Shown here: in pieces, positions 58,763-64,000 of the stretch
Numbering within the stretch: the stretch's first letter is position 1
Layout of the letters: each line of letters opens with the position of its first letter
NCBI GenBank assembly: GCA_947247005.1
Contig: OX365948.1
Location: forward strand, 9,971,455 to 10,035,454
Direction: 5' to 3'
Source of the DNA: Spisula solida
Lineage: Eukaryota > Mollusca > Bivalvia > Venerida > Mactridae
Length of the DNA: 64,000 nucleotides
The notes under the pieces: generated by a model
Told to the model about the DNA's origin: nothing
Seen by the model: the letters and a program-made list of their open reading frames with translations, nothing else
Databases searched by the model: none
Made by a program: the position numbers and the translations under genes

Positions 58763-59352
58763 AGAGCACAGACACTTGGGGTCTGGACCACGCCCCCCCC
58801 TTCCGCTACGCGTCTGAAAATATTTTTTAATATTTATTATAGAAGAAGTTTATTTCAAATTCAATATTTATTATATATCCAGACCCATTTAGTAATCACA
58901 CAAAAACATTTGTTGGATGTATTTGACATTAACTAGGGATGGGACCGAATATTCAAATATTCGGAAACCGAACGAATATTCAAATCCAATTTCAATATTC
59001 AAATATTCGAGAAAAAATCAGTTTTCTGTCATTTTCACTAAAAAAATGTCAACACTTTGATTATTCACGTACGCTGTTAATGGCCATATATTACATAATA
59101 TAATCAGGTCCCTTATTGCACAGTGAGTTAAATACGACCCGATATTCTAGGAAGGTGTGCGAGAAATTTCAGTCAAACATTTTTATCTTTGTGTTATTTA
59201 GTTAGAGGCATTTACGAATATTTTTTATTTGTCCCGGATAGGTTTAATAATGCTTGTGTGATTAATGTATGGGTCTGGGTATACAATATTGATGATAAAA
59301 ATATATCCAGGTGCGTAGCTGGGGGCGGGGTCCAGACCCCAAGTGTCTGTGC
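58763..59352. mobile_element. TIR element, ~590 bp
   Basis: AGCACAGACACTTGGGGTCT at the left and AGACCCCAAGTGTCTGTGCT at the right are exact inverted copies, continued by GGACCACGCCC / GGGCGGGGTCC. TTCAG flanks both ends. At about 58935 it contains CTAGGGATGGGACCGAATAT plus repeated ATTCAAATATTCG, resembling the start of a different hAT-type MITE. Confidence 0.8.
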
Positions 59353-59480
59353 TTCAGAGAGCAGAAGGTTGAAGGTTCTAATCCGGGTAGGGTTCAAATT
59401 ATGTTGTTGAGCCACCAGCTTGTTAAATACATGTAATTGTTACCAGTGCCTTCAGGCATCAAACGGTATACGGAGTCAGG
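59353..59480 (+). other. tRNA-like 3' fragment next to the TIR element
   Basis: AGAAGGTTGAAGGTTCTAAT then CCGGG resembles a tRNA anticodon arm and T-arm (B-box GGTTCTAATCC). The 5' half is lacking. Possibly a SINE into which the TIR element inserted. Confidence 0.35.
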
Positions 59481-61241
59481 ATGTATGTACCTCATAAGCC
59501 AACATGCTTGGACATTTATCTTTAATTGTGGCACTATAATAAAACAACTCTTTACTATAATAATTGACATCTTTTATAAATACCAGTTTTAATAGCCACT
59601 AATGTAAAAGCCCTAGGGAAAATTGTCTCCGGAATTCCGGTGCAATTTTCAATGGGAAATCTTCTGGAATTACCACTGGATATCACCAACAGGCCTAATT
59701 AATTAAGCAATCATTCTCTGGCATGAAAACGCCAAGTTTCAAAGCCTGACACACTGTTGTTTTTCATTACAAACAAAGAAGGCAAGTTCAAGATTTAAAT
59801 TCTGCAATCATGCAGGCACTGTGGCCAGTAAAAGACTAGGTGTGCAACAATACAAGTAATAAGTTCAACACTACAATAATCTTTCTAATGACATTCAGAG
59901 AAACGTATATCACACGTTCATGTATCCCTATGGTTACAGCCAGCAAGGCAATGTTATTAATGGTAAAAGTCTATTGGAAGCCATAGTCCCATGACAAAGC
60001 CTGTCTGAAACTTTTCATTTACTTTAAACCATGAATAATAAATGAGAATAGAATGTCTGGGTTACGTGTTTGTGTTCTGTTATTAGCTATTATTTCACTC
60101 ATTAAATTTTATTCACTAGCATATGGACACTTAACACCATACATGGAAAGTGAATATTGGACTTCCTGTGAATTGGTTGGTTGTATGGTATTGCATAAAG
60201 CCATCAGCAGATGATGTTTTAAAAATCTGCAAAATTACATGAATACACTACAGTACTGTAAACTGGTCTGCCTAACATCGTGTACAGACAGTATCAAAGA
60301 TTTATAGATCCTGTCTCTTAGGGGCTTGCTCTTATAGAATATAATGTATATGTTTTTATAATGTGCCCTAAATAATAGATGTTGAACTTGTAGGGTTACT
60401 ATAAATGGTATCAAATATCTTGTTAAGTATATGCATTACATAGGTAACTCACTGTGCCGAGGTACCATAGTAAAGGTGAACCATTAACATGTAATGGCCA
60501 TGTGCAACCATGGTTGGACCATGGTTTAATATACTGGTAATATCAAATGTCTATTACAATAAAAACTCCTTTGTGTATAACTGGATAACAACATAGTTTT
60601 TATAAATGTTTTGAGATTTTGGCCTAGAAACCAAAGTGAAAGTAGGGTAGGGTAAAACCCAGATTGATGTTCACAGCGTTTGACAAACAAAATGTTTCAT
60701 ATGATACGTACTAGTAAGTGACCCCCTGCTTTTTATATTCTTAAAGGTGGAAGCCCTTCCTTTTCATTGATACAAGTCTGTCAGCTGGCCGCATAGTCTT
60801 TAGCATGTTGCAACCTGCAGAATCTGACAATAAGGTTACTTATTCAGTTCATTTAGTAGTTTTGGACCTTAAGCTTTGAACACAAATAAGACAGCACATT
60901 AAATTGACAAGATGGTCAAAATTTATTGAGTAATTAAGACTCAAATATTGACGGATCTTCAGTAAAATATGAATCATGTCAATAGTTGAGTAGATTACAT
61001 CGATATCCATTTTTTACATCTATTAAAGTCAGCCCAAATAAATACAGAGACATAAATATTCAAGCTGTGTATATATTGAACTGCGGATAAACTTGTTTTT
61101 CTTTCATCGCTTAACATAGAAATCTAATAATTACTTTTTCCAAATAAATATTTTGACATGCAACCAATGTGATGGAAAATCTATGTCAAGTAAAACATTG
61201 TGTCCCAGCACAGACGACATCGATAACGAAACAATCTAAAT
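59481..61241. other. Non-coding, no gene seen
   Basis: AT-rich. A lone CCATGG-type patch (CAACCATGGTTGGACCATGG) is at 60507. Confidence 0.35.
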
Positions 61242-61266
61242 AGAGAGAGAGAGAGAGAGAGAGAGA
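61242..61266. repeat. GA microsatellite
   Basis: About 12 GA dinucleotides. Confidence 0.95.
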
Positions 61267-61544
61267 TAGAAAGATGAATTCATTGAGAATATTTCTGGGA
61301 AGATGTGTCGTTTATAGCACTAAACCAGGCTACAAATAGTCTGCCATACAGCAAGCAGGCCAACAATAAGTCAATATCACACAGCAATATCACACAATAA
61401 ATATAGAAACAATACAGGAAACAAACAATTTATGCACAATGATGGCTGCAAAAAACAGTGTTTGTGATACACAGTCGAGACACTGACTTGACGGCCAAGA
61501 TAGTATAAAAGCAACTACTAGTACACATTTGGAAAGTTTTAGAT

Positions 61545-61665
61545 AAAAGGTCCAAAATGACATGTGGTACTATAATGAATATTGAATGTCCAAAATGGCA
61601 TGTGATACTATTATAATGAATATTGAATGTTCTAAATGACATGTGATACAATAATGAATATTGGA
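61545..61665. repeat. ~43-47-bp tandem repeat, 3 copies
   Basis: Units share GGTCCAAAATGACATGTGGT then ACTATAATGAATATTGAATG, with TTCTAAATGACATG in the last copy. Confidence 0.88.
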
Positions 61666-61666
61666 T

Positions 61667-63846
61667 ATAGCGGCCATCCGAAAGAACAATGAAATATGTT
61701 TTATAAAATTAAAGTCATGAACCCATCGATGTATATGATGGTATATTGACGTGCAACTCAGAACCTCTCAACTATATATATACAATTTAAAATTACTAGT
61801 AATTAGCCACACAGTGGCCAATATTCTTTATTATTTGGACTTGGCAGGCAGGGTAGAACCCAGGTGAGGGATCAGGGGGTGAATCCCTGGAAAGCTCTTG
61901 GAGTGTGAATATCTTAAAGCTACTTTAAGGTCATTTATAAACCATACTATTCCATTAGGTATTATAATAGGTATGGTACAAATGTTCAGGTTTTACTTAT
62001 TAAGGCTATAATCCAGACAAAAACCATCAGGTGGTGGGGTGAAAGACTAAGCTATTTAAACTTTTAAGAGCAGAAGTTGGCATGTCCTGTTCTAGTTTCT
62101 GAAGTTTGAATATTTTAATGCCAGTTTAGCATCTGAAAGGAGTTAGCCTTAAGGACTTTTAGGTACCATTTTCCTTTCTTATTGGATTTAAATAACTGGC
62201 ATGTGTTTGTTAATCTGCATGCACATGCCTTAATTCTCAACCAACTAAAGAACTGATTTAAAGTACATATTATTATATATCTTATTCACTGGTGCTTATT
62301 TTTTCAGACTAACAAGTAAAATAAAATCACATACCTTAATTGGAATTTAACTATAAACATTTTAAACTGTTTAAAAGCATTTGATATAACTCCAAGGCAA
62401 AAACAGGATGTTCAAATATTTTGACTATAGTTTGTGTGTAAATGATTATTTTATCTAATAACCTCAGTTGAACAAATATTGCATGCAAACACTAAATTGT
62501 AAGAGGCAAAACCAGTTTATCAGTTTGTTTACGATCAACCAGATAGGCTAGTTTTACATCAACCATGAGTGATATATCAGTATTATATAATTGCAGGTTC
62601 AAAACTTTTTTACCCAAACATGATTTCTTGGTAGCTGCACACTACACTTTTTTCGGAAACATACAGGCAAATGAGTGTAAAAAGATGTTGTCAAATATAA
62701 AATCTACATTTCAAAATAAGAATACAAAGTAATACTATTAAACCCTTAATCTAATTGTACCCAGCACTGTCTGATAAAGATAGGAAAGAACATAAATACA
62801 TTAAGTGTGCAGCTTTTTTGGACAAATATTGAGAATAATCTTCCTTGATAATGTGTCTGAATAAGTCTATTTCTTAAATTGGATTGTCTCCCTTTTCATA
62901 CACATTACTGGAAAATAATTTGGGATGGATAAGAGATACATAAAGGTATTGTTTGACACATCTATGGAGTAAAGGCTTGAACAATCTAAATACTAGTATT
63001 CACTGAACAGCAAGAATATGTTCAATAAACACTTATACCTCGGTGGAAGCCTAAATTTTTCATAATAACTAGCTAATAATACCGGTATGTTACATGGTGA
63101 AAATATGAGGTAAATAACATTAAATACATATGATGACCAAGTTTGAAAGCAATGCCTTGATGAACTTTGAAAATATCCAAGTTTTAGAGCATTTTGGTTG
63201 ACATTTACAATGGGAGGGATAAATGAACCAACAGACAGGACAAACAATATATGTCTTCCGCATCTAGTAGATGCCAGTGCATAACAAAATATAGGGCCAA
63301 TATTGACAGATGGGTGAACAAATTAAAATAATAATATACTTTTTGCAACAGTAGGGAGTTATAAAGTTACAGTACCAACATTTTCAGCAGCTTGGCTATA
63401 AGGATGAACTTATATCTACATTTATACATGTATCCCATAAAACTAGAGTTTTCAGACATAGCTTGACTACCGGACAATATATCACCATAGTTTGGGTATC
63501 AACACAGATCCCACAGTAATGCTCTAGACACAGGAAATCCAATAAGAGAAATCTGGGAATTCTGGGGGAACTTACGACAACCAGTTTTATCTGAGATTGT
63601 TTTTATGCAAATCAATGCCATTACATTGGGAATTTATTACTGATATTTTGGCATTCTACATCAAATGCTCCAGAGTTCGCTTGAAGCATACGAATTAGAC
63701 GATCAAATAATTTGATCAAATTTGTAGAAAAAAACGATTGTAAGACACAGTCTGCCTGTGACAGATAAAACATTTTCCGGCAAATTCATTCAGTATACAG
63801 ATCTAGCAGAAGACATAAACAAGAAATAGATCTAGATATGGAAGTG
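61667..63846. other. Non-coding, dispersed repeat at 62795-62970
   Basis: 62795-62970 (GTGCAGCTTTTTTGGACAAA ... GGATTGTCTCCC ... CTATGGAGTAAAGG) is an uninterrupted copy of the repeat split at 50735-51270. No exon recognised elsewhere. Confidence 0.45.
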
Positions 63847-63861
63847 TATATAAGTGCCTAA

Positions 63862-64000
63862 GTATGGAATACCTTGACTGTCTAACATTAGTGTAGTCAC
63901 TAGTATTAAAGTATGGAATGTCTCAAATGTCTTACACAAGGGTAGTATTAAAGTATGGAATACCTTGACTGTCTTACATTAGTGTAGTCACTAGTATTAA
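63862..64000. repeat. ~49-bp tandem repeat running off the right edge
   Basis: Units share AGTATGGAATACCTTGACTG then AGTGTAGTCACTAGTATTAA. The middle copy is diverged. The array continues beyond 64000. Confidence 0.88.

Overview
This window reads as invertebrate animal DNA, most likely from a bivalve mollusc or another lophotrochozoan. It is AT-rich and gene-poor, has short exons bounded by GT-AG splice sites, and is crowded with minisatellites, small inverted-repeat elements and decayed transposons. Two kinds of evidence point to a mollusc. One is a secreted Cu/Zn-superoxide-dismutase-like gene that resembles the degenerate SOD-like plasma proteins of bivalves (pernin, dominin/cavortin). The other is a set of GTGACCTAGTTTTTGACC-type and CTCACCTG...CAGGTGAGC-type repeats that I associate with bivalve genomes. 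The species assignment is inference.

Only two protein genes can be supported, both on the minus strand. (1) Positions 275-6212 hold an SOD-like gene with five visible exons: a signal peptide and a Gly/Phe/Pro-rich repeat extension (exon 1), then a Cu/Zn SOD domain (exons 2-5). All visible zinc ligands and the disulfide cysteines are kept, but the copper ligand equivalent to human SOD1 His120 and the active-site Arg143 are replaced. Exon 5 either ends at a stop at 275-277 or splices onward beyond the left edge. (2) Positions 26451-33449 hold the C-terminal half of ARFGAP1 (Arf GTPase-activating protein 1). Four exons are secure and include the second ALPS-like lipid-packing segment and an acidic, Trp-rich tail. 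The zinc-finger GAP domain was not found, so the 5' exons lie beyond the right edge or are unrecognised. A 54-nt phase-compatible mini-exon candidate sits at 40537-40590.

Layout: 0-6.2 kb SOD-like gene, with a 1.24-kb triplet array in intron 2 and a 20-bp minisatellite in intron 1. 7-14 kb is a repeat complex: a decayed mariner transposase, a large inverted repeat of ~172-bp monomers around a 2.4-kb ~40-bp array, a LINE reverse-transcriptase relic, and a 1.6-kb 40-bp array. 14-26 kb is non-coding with several foldback elements and a nested stack (bivalve-type repeat, then a hAT-like MITE, then a pogo/Tigger-like element). 26.4-33.5 kb holds the ARFGAP1 exons. 33.5-64 kb is intron or intergenic sequence filled with minisatellites (periods 21, 25, 39-53, 58, 144 and 300 bp), CCATGG-rich palindromic sequence, tRNA-like fragments and TIR elements.

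The two genes show no functional link. The unusual feature of the window is the number of independent tandem arrays with 39-53-bp periods, and the inverted-repeat elements whose insertion history can be read from target-site duplications and paralogous empty sites. I found no prokaryotic features, CRISPR arrays or intact viral genes.
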